From Bacteroidales bacterium UBA4912 (lineage in GTDB: Bacteria; Bacteroidota; Bacteroidia; Bacteroidales; Dysgonomonadaceae): a stretch of 44,673 nt of DNA. The stretch lies in NCBI GenBank assembly GCA_002398875.1, contig DHCC01000044.1:3987-48659 (forward strand), given 5' to 3'. Numbering within the stretch: position 1 is the first letter of the stretch; every line of letters starts with the position of its first letter. A program made the position numbers and the translations under genes. Under the pieces are notes generated by a model, which was not told where the DNA came from, ran no database searches, and saw only the letters and a list, made by a program, of their open reading frames with translations. Below, in pieces: positions 1 through 7,638 of this stretch.

Positions 1-51
1 GCACCTGCAGAAGAAGCACCTGCACAAGAAGAAACTCCTTCTAAAGAATAA
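1..51 (+). CDS. C-terminal tail of an Ala/Glu-rich protein, possibly ribosomal protein bS16 (partial)
   Basis: The first 17 codons read APAEEAPAQEETPSKE and end in TAA at 49-51. The gene starts outside the window. Bacteroidetes bS16 proteins are longer than in other phyla and often end in an Ala/Glu/Pro-rich tail of this composition, so bS16 is a reasonable guess. Other proteins with acidic low-complexity tails are possible. The strong terminator at 112-145 shows that this is the last gene of its transcript. Confidence 0.5.
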   Translation, partial: APAEEAPAQEETPSKE

Positions 52-111
52 AAGCCCTTATAAGGTAATAAAAAAGGAACAGACGCTAAATAAAAAACAA
101 CATACTCGATT

Positions 112-147
112 AAAAAAGCCTGGTACGAATGTGCCGGGCTTTTTTAT
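112..147 (+). terminator. Rho-independent terminator
   Basis: A 12-bp stem (AAAAAAGCCTGG at 112-123 with CCGGGCTTTTTT at 134-145, one G-T pair) encloses a 10-base loop and ends in a T-rich run. It closes the transcript of the partial gene at the window start and separates it from the regulator gene. Confidence 0.85.
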
Positions 148-271
148 TTCATATAAAAAACAATGATTGAAATAGTGCGTAATTAAAGCGTTTTGAGAGA
201 TATGAAATATTTCTGTAAGTTTTTGTAAGGTGATTTTTATAGGTGTTTATCAAAATATCAAACAATAATTA

Positions 272-279
272 TATATTTG
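272..279 (+). promoter_or_regulatory. Candidate -7 promoter element (TATATTTG) of the LuxR-type regulator
   Basis: The octamer matches the Bacteroidetes primary sigma factor element TAnnTTTG. No clear -33 TTTG lies at the usual spacing. Transcription would begin near 285-288, downstream of the GTG at 243 and upstream of the ATG at 306, which argues for 306 as the true start of the gene. Confidence 0.5.
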
Positions 280-289
280 TGACAAATAT
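273..289. promoter_or_regulatory. Inverted repeat overlapping the regulator's promoter, possible operator
   Basis: ATATTTGT (273-280) and ACAAATAT (282-289) are exact reverse complements around a single G at 281. The dyad covers the -7 element and the expected transcription start, where a dimeric HTH protein such as the downstream gene product could bind and repress. No binding is shown by the sequence itself. Confidence 0.4.
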
Positions 290-305
290 TAAAGTCACCG
301 CGTGT

Positions 306-1109
306 ATGAACTCTTCAAAAGTAGAGCTCAGATTGGGTAGAAATATTCAATCGAGAGATAAAATTATTGTAGATGTTAATGAGATTCCTTATCCCACTGC
401 TATATTCTTTGTAAATTCTAATGAGATTATCCTGAATAGTCGTGCCTATGAAACTTTAGGTATGAAAGAGAATGAAGAATTCAACCTGAAGGCCTGGAAG
501 AAAATCAATCCTTATTTTGCAGATATAATAAAAAAAGAAGTTAAAGGTATCATTACAAATGAGAAAGCACATGTTATTCTACCTAACGGAAAACATGAAA
601 TAATGAATTATTCGCTGACGCATATTACAAATCCTTTTCTTGGTAATATTTATATCATACATTTTACCAAAGCATCTGAAAAGTATTCTGTAGCTTCAAT
701 TTCATCACTCTATAGTATTAAAGAGGAGATAACTAAATTGAAACCATATCTTAATCGTACCGGGAAGTCGATGCTCGAAAGTTTAATGAAGAAATATTTC
801 AGAGATGAAAACCAACAACTCACATTGGATGATATAGTGTACTACGAAAAAGAGTTACGAGTAATCCAACGAGCTTTCCCAACTTTATCTCACAGGGAAG
901 TCATTTTATGTGGATTACTCGTAAACAATATGGAAACCAAAGATATTGCTACAATAACTAATAGAACACTTGACTCAGTGTTTGTCACAATTCATCGTAT
1001 CAACAAAAAACTAAATATTCTCAACAAAAAAGAGCTATTGGATACATTAAAAGATCTCGTAAATAATGATGACAATGATCAGTGGTTAGTTGAAGAATTT
1101 GATGTGTGA
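306..1109 (+). CDS. PAS-like / LuxR-type HTH transcriptional regulator
   Basis: A 267-residue cytoplasmic DNA-binding protein when started at ATG 306. The same frame opens upstream to a GTG at 243, but a good -7 element at 272-279 places that codon outside the transcript. Residues about 15-125 look like a PAS-type sensor fold (YPTAIFFVNSNEIILNSRAY). Residues about 193-255 form a GerE/LuxR-type HTH, including LSHREVILCGLL, a segment ending KDIATIT, and the recognition-helix region LDSVFVTIHRINKKL. No phosphoacceptor receiver domain or membrane segment is visible, so the ligand is unknown. The gene is monocistronic, convergent with the lipoprotein gene at 1122, and sits 2.4 kb from the capsule operon. 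Control of the capsule or beta-helix genes is possible but not shown. Confidence 0.75.
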   Translation: MNSSKVELRLGRNIQSRDKIIVDVNEIPYPTAIFFVNSNEIILNSRAYETLGMKENEEFNLKAWKKINPYFADIIKKEVKGIITNEKAHVILPNGKHEIMNYSLTHITNPFLGNIYIIHFTKASEKYSVASISSLYSIKEEITKLKPYLNRTGKSMLESLMKKYFRDENQQLTLDDIVYYEKELRVIQRAFPTLSHREVILCGLLVNNMETKDIATITNRTLDSVFVTIHRINKKLNILNKKELLDTLKDLVNNDDNDQWLVEEFDV

Positions 1110-1121
1110 CTTTACTGGGAT

Positions 1122-1571
1122 TTATTTAATTCGATGTCCTTTAATTTGGTAATTGTTGCCAAATGGAGTTATATCATCCTCAAATTGCATTTCTAAATAA
1201 ATACTATCTGACTGAATGATTTTTCCAACAGGAATTTTTACACCTACAGCAAAATCTTTTACCATTAAGTTATTGGATAATCTTGTTTGGAATGAATTTC
1301 TTTTTTCATCAACTTCAGCTTTTACTTGAAAGTTCCAAAAGTTAGTGACAGTGTCATTAATTATAATGGAATCTCCTGCCACCTGAGAAGTAAATATATT
1401 GAATGTGTCATATATAAGTGTATCATTTAGATACGCTTTTACTTCCCATTCTCCCGGAATTGATGTGATGGATTGTTCATCAACATTATTTTCCTGAAAA
1501 TCTTCACGTTCACATGATGCAATCACTGTCATTGCAGCAATGATAGCAAATAAATATATTATTTTGTTCAT
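1122..1571 (-). CDS. Small putative lipoprotein of unknown function
   Basis: A 149-residue protein with a lipoprotein signal peptide (MNKIIYLFAIIAAMTVIASC; lipidated Cys20), so probably anchored in the outer or inner membrane and facing the periplasm or surface. The mature part is acidic and beta-rich, with the segments IPGEWEVKAYLNDTLIYD and IYLEMQFEDD. This pattern resembles small Bacteroidetes lipoproteins with an immunoglobulin- or lipocalin-like fold, but I recognise no named family. It lies 40 bases downstream of the beta-helix gene on the same strand and is probably cotranscribed with it, which suggests a shared surface role. No promoter was seen in the 40-base gap. Confidence 0.7.
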   Translation of the reverse strand: MNKIIYLFAIIAAMTVIASCEREDFQENNVDEQSITSIPGEWEVKAYLNDTLIYDTFNIFTSQVAGDSIIINDTVTNFWNFQVKAEVDEKRNSFQTRLSNNLMVKDFAVGVKIPVGKIIQSDSIYLEMQFEDDITPFGNNYQIKGHRIK

Positions 1572-1611
1572 ATTTTGTAGTTTGATTGTTAAGAAAGTGT
1601 TTGTAATTGCT

Positions 1612-2946
1612 TTAGAATGTTAGTTGTGTACGACTCATTCTATCACCATTTTTTACAAAAACATCAACTGTTAATCCTGAAGGTACCGAATAATTAATAG
1701 CTGTATGAAAACCAGTTAAGTTTTGAGTATATGTATAATTAAGACTCTTAACTGATGCTGTAACAGTTGCTCCCGGATACAAACGACCTATATTTAAAAC
1801 GCAAACCCTGTTGAATTTATCGCTGTAAATTCTTATAGAAGGATGATTTTCTACAACCGGTAATTCATCTACATCCGGATCAGGAGTTGGATCAGGAGTT
1901 AGATCTGGTTCTGGTTCAGGAGTTGGTTCTGGTTCAGGAGTTGGTATTGGATCTGGTTCCGGATCTGGCGTAATAATACCTGACCTTGCTCTTCCTATAA
2001 TTTGACTCGGTAAAATTGATTCATTTATATCAGAACGGTAAGCATTTGTTGATTTTCCAGCCACTGGCTCAACATTTTGATAAATCCACCAACTATTCTG
2101 AGCACCATCCTTATTAGTATAATTAATTTTGTTTTCAGCTACAGTTATGTTGTATGATTGACCTTCATACCAGTTTACTGCAATAAGACCTACATTATTA
2201 TAAGGTTCTCTTTTAGAATAAACAGTGTTATTTCTTAAAGTCATATCATGTCCGCCTGAGATGGCAACACCATACTGTCCTGGATCAACTAAAATATTAT
2301 CTTCGGCAATTTGGTATGCACCATTTAAATCACCAAGATTAATACCTCCACCTGAAACTGATGGACCTCCACCTCTAATCCAGTTTCCTCTGACAACTAT
2401 CGGACTTTGGGCAGTACCACTTGATTGATTGATATTAATTAGGTCTTCCGGTGCACTTTGTCCCTCGAAATTTTCATTTACATTATAACTTACGCTGTTT
2501 CCGGCACCTGTTACCTGAATAAATTGTGCTAGTACTCCAACTCCATTACCTCCTCTTAGTCCTCCAACTACGTTTGTAACATCATTATAATCGAATTTTA
2601 TTCCTTGTGATGTAGAGGCAATAAGTGCTGACTGAACATCTTCAAATGTATTGTCGACAACTGTAATGTTTTTGCAATTATATAGGTAAATTGCAACTTT
2701 TAATGGGGTTGGTCCGAATTTTGAATTCCTAATTATTACATTTTCGCTATTGTAGAGAGCTATCGCGTAATCATTATCACTTGATATTTCTACTCCTTCT
2801 ATTACAATATTACTTACGCCGTGATGTTTGATTGGCGCAGACTTTTTGTAAGATCCGGTATATCTGGCACCTTGACCAAAAGCCAGTTGGATAGATATAC
2901 AGAAAAATACAATGCTCAATAGTGCAGTGACGTTTCTTTTTTTCAT
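1612..2946 (-). CDS. Secreted right-handed beta-helix protein with proline-rich linker
   Basis: A 444-residue exported protein with signal peptide cleavage expected after Gly24 (LAFG-Q). Residues about 35-310 carry parallel beta-helix rungs, seen as repeated 'xxIxxNxF' turns such as NVIIRNSKFG, NITVVDNTF and MTLRNNTVY. This fold is common in pectate lyases, epimerases and other polysaccharide-binding or -cutting proteins. Residues about 327-359 are a Pro-Glu/Asp/Thr linker (EPDPIPTPEPEPTPEPEP). Residues 360-444 form a separate beta-rich domain of unknown type. No lyase catalytic residues can be assigned with confidence. The gene faces away from the capsule operon across a 577-base gap. Action on the capsule polysaccharide is an inference from that position and the fold. 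Confidence 0.75.
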   Translation of the reverse strand: MKKRNVTALLSIVFFCISIQLAFGQGARYTGSYKKSAPIKHHGVSNIVIEGVEISSDNDYAIALYNSENVIIRNSKFGPTPLKVAIYLYNCKNITVVDNTFEDVQSALIASTSQGIKFDYNDVTNVVGGLRGGNGVGVLAQFIQVTGAGNSVSYNVNENFEGQSAPEDLININQSSGTAQSPIVVRGNWIRGGGPSVSGGGINLGDLNGAYQIAEDNILVDPGQYGVAISGGHDMTLRNNTVYSKREPYNNVGLIAVNWYEGQSYNITVAENKINYTNKDGAQNSWWIYQNVEPVAGKSTNAYRSDINESILPSQIIGRARSGIITPDPEPDPIPTPEPEPTPEPEPDLTPDPTPDPDVDELPVVENHPSIRIYSDKFNRVCVLNIGRLYPGATVTASVKSLNYTYTQNLTGFHTAINYSVPSGLTVDVFVKNGDRMSRTQLTF

Positions 2947-3122
2947 TATGTGAGTTTGTTTTTAAAGAATAATAAATACAATATTGTAGCAACACTGTTT
3001 TAAGTAATAGGAGATTTATCCTTAGAAATTGAATTTATCTGTTTGAGAAAAGTATTATGAACTTATTTAATCTATCGATAAAAGATAAGTAAAACAGAGT
3101 TTTTTAATATTGATTTCCGAAA

Positions 3123-3130
3123 CAAAAGTA
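3123..3130 (-). promoter_or_regulatory. Candidate -7 element (TACTTTTG) for the beta-helix/lipoprotein genes
   Basis: The complement of CAAAAGTA reads TACTTTTG, which matches TAnnTTTG. The start of transcription would be near 3117, giving a 5' leader of about 170 bases. A TTTG lies 26 bases upstream, further than the usual 19-21. Confidence 0.4.
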
Positions 3131-3275
3131 GATATAATTTTCTTACCATGTTGTTACAAAACAACTAAATAGCCTTTTTTTTATTCATTTTACAAAGAAT
3201 TAGACCGCATTAACTTAGAAAGAGATATTATTTAGAAAGGTTTTAAACAATAAACCAATCAAGAATAATCCTACA

Positions 3276-3305
3276 AACCATTTCGGAAAAAATTAACAAA
3301 TGGTT
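3276..3305. repeat. Inverted repeat / hairpin upstream of the capsule promoter
   Basis: AACCATTT (3276-3283) pairs with AAATGGTT (3298-3305) across a 14-base loop. Allowing one bulged A at 3275, the stem continues through TAC/GTA to 11 bp. It lies about 50-80 bases upstream of the -7 element, so it could be an activator site rather than a leader RNA structure. Confidence 0.4.
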
Positions 3306-3353
3306 GTAAGATTATGTAATATGTTTTATTAGAAATAAGAAGTCTTGAGCACA

Positions 3354-3361
3354 TATATTTG
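3354..3361 (+). promoter_or_regulatory. Candidate -7 element (TATATTTG) of the capsule operon
   Basis: The octamer matches the Bacteroidetes TAnnTTTG element and is identical to the one before the LuxR-type regulator (272-279). Transcription would begin near 3367-3370. No good -33 TTTG is present, as expected for an activator-dependent promoter. Confidence 0.5.
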
Positions 3362-3366
3362 CGATG

Positions 3367-3385
3367 CTTAACTAAGTTAGTTAAG
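3367..3385. promoter_or_regulatory. Perfect 8+3+8 dyad at the capsule transcription start, possible operator
   Basis: CTTAACTA (3367-3374) and TAGTTAAG (3378-3385) are exact reverse complements around AGT. The dyad begins 6 bases after the -7 element, so it overlaps the expected start of transcription. It could be a repressor site or a 5'-end hairpin protecting the mRNA. Confidence 0.5.
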
Positions 3386-3523
3386 ATAATTGAGGTGTCA
3401 TATATTATTAATTTTCAACTCAAAGGTAATCCTGGCATTGAGTGTTGAATCTATCAAATTTATTCATTCAATGATGAGTAAGTAAGCAAATTTAATAACA
3501 AATTTTAAAATTAGGATTGTAAA

Positions 3524-4327
3524 ATGAAGAAACTATTTTATCTGTTTTTGTTCATTTCGCTAACAATATCTTGCACACAGGTAAAAGATATTGCTTATTT
3601 GCAAAATCCCGAAACAGGGCTTACAAACATTAGTCAGGGAGTATTTGATGCAAAGATTAAACCAAAAGACATTTTATCGATAACTGTGGTAAGCAGTGAG
3701 CCGGAGGCATCAAGAAGATATAACCTGTTAATGCCACAACCACAAGGTATGATGGGCCTAACAAATCAATCCACCTTACAGACTTACCTTGTGGACAACG
3801 ACGGGAACATTAATTTCCCGGTTTTCGGAACTCTTCAGGTCAAAGACCTTACAACTAACGAGCTCAAGACTAAAATTTCAGAGAAGTTGGCTCCCTTTTT
3901 TACCGGAGAGATGCCTGTAGTCACAATTCGTATTGTGAACTATACTGTGAACATATTGGGTGAGGTTAACAGGCCCGGGAAATACGAGTCAACAAATGAG
4001 CGTCTTACAATTTTTGAGGGATTAGCTTTAGCAAATGACATGACAATTTACGGAAAGCGTAACAATGTAAAAGTATTGCGTGCCGATCCTAATGGAAATG
4101 TAAATATTTATACATTAGACCTTAACGATAAAAATGTATTTAATTCACCTGCTTTTTTTCTCGAACAGAATGATGTGGTTTATGTAGAACCTAACCAGTC
4201 CAGAGCAAATTCTTCAAAATATGGTGCAGCTGAAACATTTCGAATATCCACAATGTCAGTATTAATATCATTGGCAACTATGGCTGTTACAATATTTGGG
4301 ATAACAAAGATAACAAAGTATAATTAA
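3524..4327 (+). CDS. Polysaccharide export outer-membrane lipoprotein (Wza-like)
   Basis: A 267-residue homologue of the Poly_export/SLBB family, which forms the outer-membrane channel for capsule or exopolysaccharide. The signal peptide ends in a lipobox with Cys17 (SLTISC). The Poly_export domain spans about 40-130 (IKPKDILSITVVSSEP, DNDGNINFPVFGTLQVK), followed by an SLBB-type domain at about 135-215 (VNILGEVNRPGKYESTNE). A single hydrophobic helix at about 240-262 lies at the C-terminus, as in other Bacteroidetes export lipoproteins. These are shorter than E. coli Wza. It is the first gene of the capsule operon, 22 bases before the Wzc-like kinase, its expected partner across the periplasm. 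Confidence 0.9.
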   Translation: MKKLFYLFLFISLTISCTQVKDIAYLQNPETGLTNISQGVFDAKIKPKDILSITVVSSEPEASRRYNLLMPQPQGMMGLTNQSTLQTYLVDNDGNINFPVFGTLQVKDLTTNELKTKISEKLAPFFTGEMPVVTIRIVNYTVNILGEVNRPGKYESTNERLTIFEGLALANDMTIYGKRNNVKVLRADPNGNVNIYTLDLNDKNVFNSPAFFLEQNDVVYVEPNQSRANSSKYGAAETFRISTMSVLISLATMAVTIFGITKITKYN

Positions 4328-4349
4328 GGTAGTATTAAAAAAAATAAGT

Positions 4350-6749
4350 ATGAGCATGTACTCCGAAGTGGAATATGAATTCAATAAGTTGGCCGATAAA
4401 CCGGTTGATGTACTTAGTATACTTATGAAATACCTAATCCACTGGAAATGGTTTCTGGTTTCCATATTTATCTGCATTTTCTTAGCTGTAGTGTATGTAT
4501 ATTTTACTTTGCCAAAATATATGATACAGACTTCAATTTTATTCAATGATGATCAAAAGGGAGGTGCTTCAGAAGTAACAACTTTCAGAGAAATGGGTAT
4601 TGTTTCAAGAAGAAACAATGCCGATAACGAAGTTGAGATACTAAAGAAAACAATGATTGTAGAGAAGGTCGTCAGAGATCTGGGATTGTATGCTACATAC
4701 ACTGAGATGAGACCTTTGAGCCTTCTGGCTAGATTTGGTTTAAAAGATAACGTACCCTCATTTTTAATCATAAAATCCAACAGTTTGTATGGAAACGAAA
4801 GTCCGGTTCTGGTTAGAATGTCTGACAAAGACCTCAACAATCTTATTGATAAAGTAAGTATAGATGTGGTAGTTTATCCTACTGGTAATTATAATTTTTC
4901 TGTAGAGTACAATAAAAACAACTTTCATTATAATTTATCCCCTGGCGATAGTACGCTAAAATTTCCATTTGGAGAAATAGAAGTTGCCACAACTCCAATA
5001 ATTCATTCAAGAAACATGATGGTTGAAATTGATATTTATCGTCCAGCTGATGTTGCAAATATGTATTTAGGCAATCTTACAGTTGAACTAACTTCCAAAA
5101 CATCTTCAGTTGCCGATGTGTCTTTGATATGTTCTAACGTTGCTTTAGGAAGAGATTTTTTAGTGAAATACATCCAAACCTATAACGAAAAAGGAATTGC
5201 TGATCAGATCGAACTGGCAGATAAAACTTCCAGACTTATTGATGATCAGCTCTCAAAACTCAGTGGTGAGCTAAGTGATGTTGAAAATCAGGTTCAGATT
5301 TACAAGCAATCGCAAGGTATAACAGATATTGCTGCACAGGCAAATCTTTATAATAATCAAATGGCAAATGTAGGTCAAAGGAGAATGGATATTGAATCAC
5401 AGCTTAGTATTGTTTCAAATTTGAATGATTATGTACAAAACATAAATAATCATGAACAACTTATTCCTGCTAATTCCGGAATTAACAGCCAGTCGCTTAA
5501 TAACCAAATAAACTCATATAATAATTTAGTATTAGAACGGAACAGATTGGCCAGAATAGCATCCAGCAGCAACCAGTCTATGATTGATTTGAATTATCAG
5601 TTAACTTCCATGCTTAATTCTGTGAAATCGAGTCTTCAAAATGAAAAAAATAATCTTGAGATTCAATTTCGAGATATAGCAGCTGTCTATAACCAAAACA
5701 GAGCAAGAGTTAGCGCCATACCTCAGCAGGAGCGTGTATATTCTGATATTATGAGGCAACAAAATATAAAAGAAGATCTATTCTTGTTTTTGCTGCAAAA
5801 AAAAGAGGAGAAATACATGAATATGGCTACAGTAGCACCTAGTTCAAAAATAATTGATAATATACGTGTCGCAGGAATTGTTTCACCACAGAAGATGAAG
5901 ATTTTAGCGATATTCTTAGTTTTAGGTTTAATATTTCCGGTCATAGTAATTAAGATTAAAGATTTGTTGCGTTATCAGATTGTTTCAAAAGAAGAGCTTG
6001 AAAAAATTACATCTGTACCGGTCTTGGGTGAAATACCAAGGATAACTCCAAATGAGAAAGTTTCTATCAACGAGCGTACACTAATCTCGGAAAATGGAAA
6101 TGATAGTTTTAATGAAATGATCAGATTACTTCGTGCCAATCTGTTGTTCGTAATTAATGGAAATGAAAAAAAAGTGATAAATGTGCTTTCAAGTATAAGT
6201 GGTGATGGTAAGACTTTTACATCGATTAATTTATCTATGAGTCTAGCCCTTATTGATAAAAAAGTGTTGTTGATTGATTTGGATATCAGGAAACCAAAGT
6301 TAGCTAAAGAACTAGGGCTCGACAGCAAAAAGGGAATTACACTTTATCTTTCAGGAAGTATGGCTAAAGAGGAGTTAATTAAACCATCGGGATTGCACCC
6401 AAACTTATCAGTTATCACAGCTGGTGCAATTCCTCCTAATCCTAATGAAATATTAGCAAAACCATTATTGGATAAGCTGATAAATGAACTTAGGGGTGAC
6501 TTTGATTTCATTTTTTTAGATACAGCACCATTAGGATTAGTTTCAGATGGTTTCTTATTGAGTCGTTTGGCTGATGTCAATCTATATATTGCAAGGTCGG
6601 AGTATACTCCAAAAAAATATCTAGAGGATGCAGGTAAATATTACAAAGAAGGTAGAATAAAAAGTTTGTATTTCATTTTAAATTCAGTTAATCTGGATGC
6701 AGCAGAATACCGATACGGATTCGGTAAAAAATATGGCTATGGTTACTAG
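4350..6749 (+). CDS. wzc: Wzc-like polysaccharide co-polymerase and tyrosine autokinase
   Basis: A 799-residue inner-membrane protein that controls chain length and export of capsule. The Wzz domain begins at about residue 20, with a first membrane helix at about 35-55 (FLVSIFICIFLAVVYVYF). A periplasmic coiled-coil region follows, ending in a GNVR-like motif (IPQQERVYSDIMRQQ), and a second helix lies at about 515-535. The cytoplasmic BY-kinase domain has Walker A SISGDGKT (Lys621), Walker A' VLLIDLDIRKPK and Walker B FIFLDTAP. The C-terminus is a tyrosine-rich cluster (YRYGFGKKYGYGY) typical of the autophosphorylation tail. Transporter and kinase parts are fused, as in proteobacterial Wzc. 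No partner tyrosine phosphatase gene is present in this operon. Confidence 0.93.
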   Translation: MSMYSEVEYEFNKLADKPVDVLSILMKYLIHWKWFLVSIFICIFLAVVYVYFTLPKYMIQTSILFNDDQKGGASEVTTFREMGIVSRRNNADNEVEILKKTMIVEKVVRDLGLYATYTEMRPLSLLARFGLKDNVPSFLIIKSNSLYGNESPVLVRMSDKDLNNLIDKVSIDVVVYPTGNYNFSVEYNKNNFHYNLSPGDSTLKFPFGEIEVATTPIIHSRNMMVEIDIYRPADVANMYLGNLTVELTSKTSSVADVSLICSNVALGRDFLVKYIQTYNEKGIADQIELADKTSRLIDDQLSKLSGELSDVENQVQIYKQSQGITDIAAQANLYNNQMANVGQRRMDIESQLSIVSNLNDYVQNINNHEQLIPANSGINSQSLNNQINSYNNLVLERNRLARIASSSNQSMIDLNYQLTSMLNSVKSSLQNEKNNLEIQFRDIAAVYNQNRARVSAIPQQERVYSDIMRQQNIKEDLFLFLLQKKEEKYMNMATVAPSSKIIDNIRVAGIVSPQKMKILAIFLVLGLIFPVIVIKIKDLLRYQIVSKEELEKITSVPVLGEIPRITPNEKVSINERTLISENGNDSFNEMIRLLRANLLFVINGNEKKVINVLSSISGDGKTFTSINLSMSLALIDKKVLLIDLDIRKPKLAKELGLDSKKGITLYLSGSMAKEELIKPSGLHPNLSVITAGAIPPNPNEILAKPLLDKLINELRGDFDFIFLDTAPLGLVSDGFLLSRLADVNLYIARSEYTPKKYLEDAGKYYKEGRIKSLYFILNSVNLDAAEYRYGFGKKYGYGY

Positions 6750-6823
6750 TTATTGATTATCGCTTTTAGATCGTTGATAATTAGTTTTATATAATTAAGG
6801 TGTATTTCAAATATAAATTTGAT

Positions 6824-7228
6824 ATGGAACTCAGTAATGCAAAAGTTGTAAATCTCCCCAAAATTTTAGATGCTAGGGGAAATCTATCGGTAATTGAAGA
6901 AAAGAAGCAAATACCCTTTGAAATACAGCGAACATATTGGATATATGATGTTCCTGGGGGTGAAGTAAGGGGTGGTCATGCATATCGTGAAAATGAAGAA
7001 TTCATAGTTGCTCTTTCAGGAAGTTTTGATGTCGTTCTTGACGATGGTCGTGAGAGAAAAATATTTTCTCTTAATCGATCATATTACGGACTATATATTC
7101 CAAAAGGTATTTGGAGACAAATGATAAATTTCTCCACAAATTCAGTGGCACTGGTTTTAGCATCTACAAAGTTCGATCTCTCAGATTACATATATAATTA
7201 TACTCTTTTCAAAGATCAAGCAATATGA
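6824..7228 (+). CDS. FdtA/QdtA-like sugar 3,4-ketoisomerase cupin, variant active site
   Basis: A 134-residue single-domain cupin of the WxcM/FdtA family. Members isomerise dTDP-4-keto-6-deoxyglucose to the 3-keto sugar before C3 amination. I chose ATG 6824 because it matches the N-terminus of the next gene's product; a GTG at 6800 is the only longer option. The family block ARGNLSVIEE is followed by the cupin strands. The active-site HxH motif found in FdtA and QdtA is changed here to HAY (His52, Tyr54), whereas the neighbour keeps HAH. It may be inactive, have altered stereospecificity, or form a mixed dimer with the next protein. It overlaps that gene by 4 bases (ATGA), so the two are translationally coupled. 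Confidence 0.8.
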   Translation: MELSNAKVVNLPKILDARGNLSVIEEKKQIPFEIQRTYWIYDVPGGEVRGGHAYRENEEFIVALSGSFDVVLDDGRERKIFSLNRSYYGLYIPKGIWRQMINFSTNSVALVLASTKFDLSDYIYNYTLFKDQAI

Positions 7229-7638
7229 AAAAAGTAACAGTTTATGACTGCTCAGTTATTGAGATTGATAAGCATCATCATGAAAAAGGAAATCTTAGTG
7301 TTATCGAAAATGGGAAATCGATACCATTTACCGTGAATAGGGTTTTTTATTTGTACGATATTCCTGGAGGTGAAGAAAGAGGTGCGCATGCACATAAAGA
7401 ATGCCATCAGTTTTTAATTGCCGCAAGTGGATCATTTGATATTCTTTTGAATGATGGAGAGACTAAAAGAATAGTCACTCTAAATCGTCCATATATGGGT
7501 CTTCACATACCACCCGGAATATGGGCCGGAGAGTTGGGCTTTTCTTCCGGTTCGGTATGTTTAGTACTAGCTTCACACCCTTATGATTCAGGAGATTATT
7601 TACGTGACTATGATGATTTTTTAGAATATATAAAATGA
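7225..7638 (+). CDS. fdtA: FdtA/QdtA-like dTDP-4-keto-6-deoxyhexose 3,4-ketoisomerase
   Basis: A 137-residue cupin, roughly half identical by eye to the preceding gene product, indicating tandem duplication. It keeps the family features GNLSVIENGKSIPF, the conserved PGGEERGAHAHKE block with both active-site histidines (His55, His57), and GLHIPPGIW. Expected reaction: dTDP-4-keto-6-deoxy-D-glucose to a dTDP-3-keto-6-deoxyhexose. Whether the galacto (FdtA) or gluco (QdtA) product is formed cannot be told from sequence alone. ATGA overlaps at both ends link it to the other cupin and to the acyltransferase. The upstream enzymes RmlA and RmlB are not in the window. Confidence 0.87.
   Translation: MKKVTVYDCSVIEIDKHHHEKGNLSVIENGKSIPFTVNRVFYLYDIPGGEERGAHAHKECHQFLIAASGSFDILLNDGETKRIVTLNRPYMGLHIPPGIWAGELGFSSGSVCLVLASHPYDSGDYLRDYDDFLEYIK

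Larger units (their letters stand above)
2947..3523. other. 577-base divergent regulatory region before the capsule operon
   Basis: No coding sequence is evident. The region holds a minus-strand -7 element (3123-3130) for the beta-helix gene and a plus-strand -7 element (3354-3361) for the capsule operon. It also has a small inverted repeat GTTGTT/AACAAC (3150-3165), a T8 run (3175-3182), a hairpin-forming repeat (3276-3305) and a perfect 19-base dyad at the expected transcription start (3367-3385). The capsule mRNA would carry a leader of about 155 bases. No UpxY-type antiterminator gene or invertible-promoter repeats were recognised. Confidence 0.6.

Noticed and set aside
243..305. GTG-started N-terminal extension of the LuxR-type regulator
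   Set aside because: A TAnnTTTG element inside it (272-279) would place the codon upstream of the transcript, and the residues do not resemble the domain that follows.
1870..1970. Tandem GGTTCAGGAGTTGGATC-type DNA repeats as a possible CRISPR or regulatory array
   Set aside because: They encode the Pro-Glu/Asp linker of the beta-helix protein in frame and have no spacers of uniform length.
3386..3523. Riboswitch or structured RNA in the capsule leader
   Set aside because: Only weak 5-6 bp pairings were found, with no known riboswitch motif.
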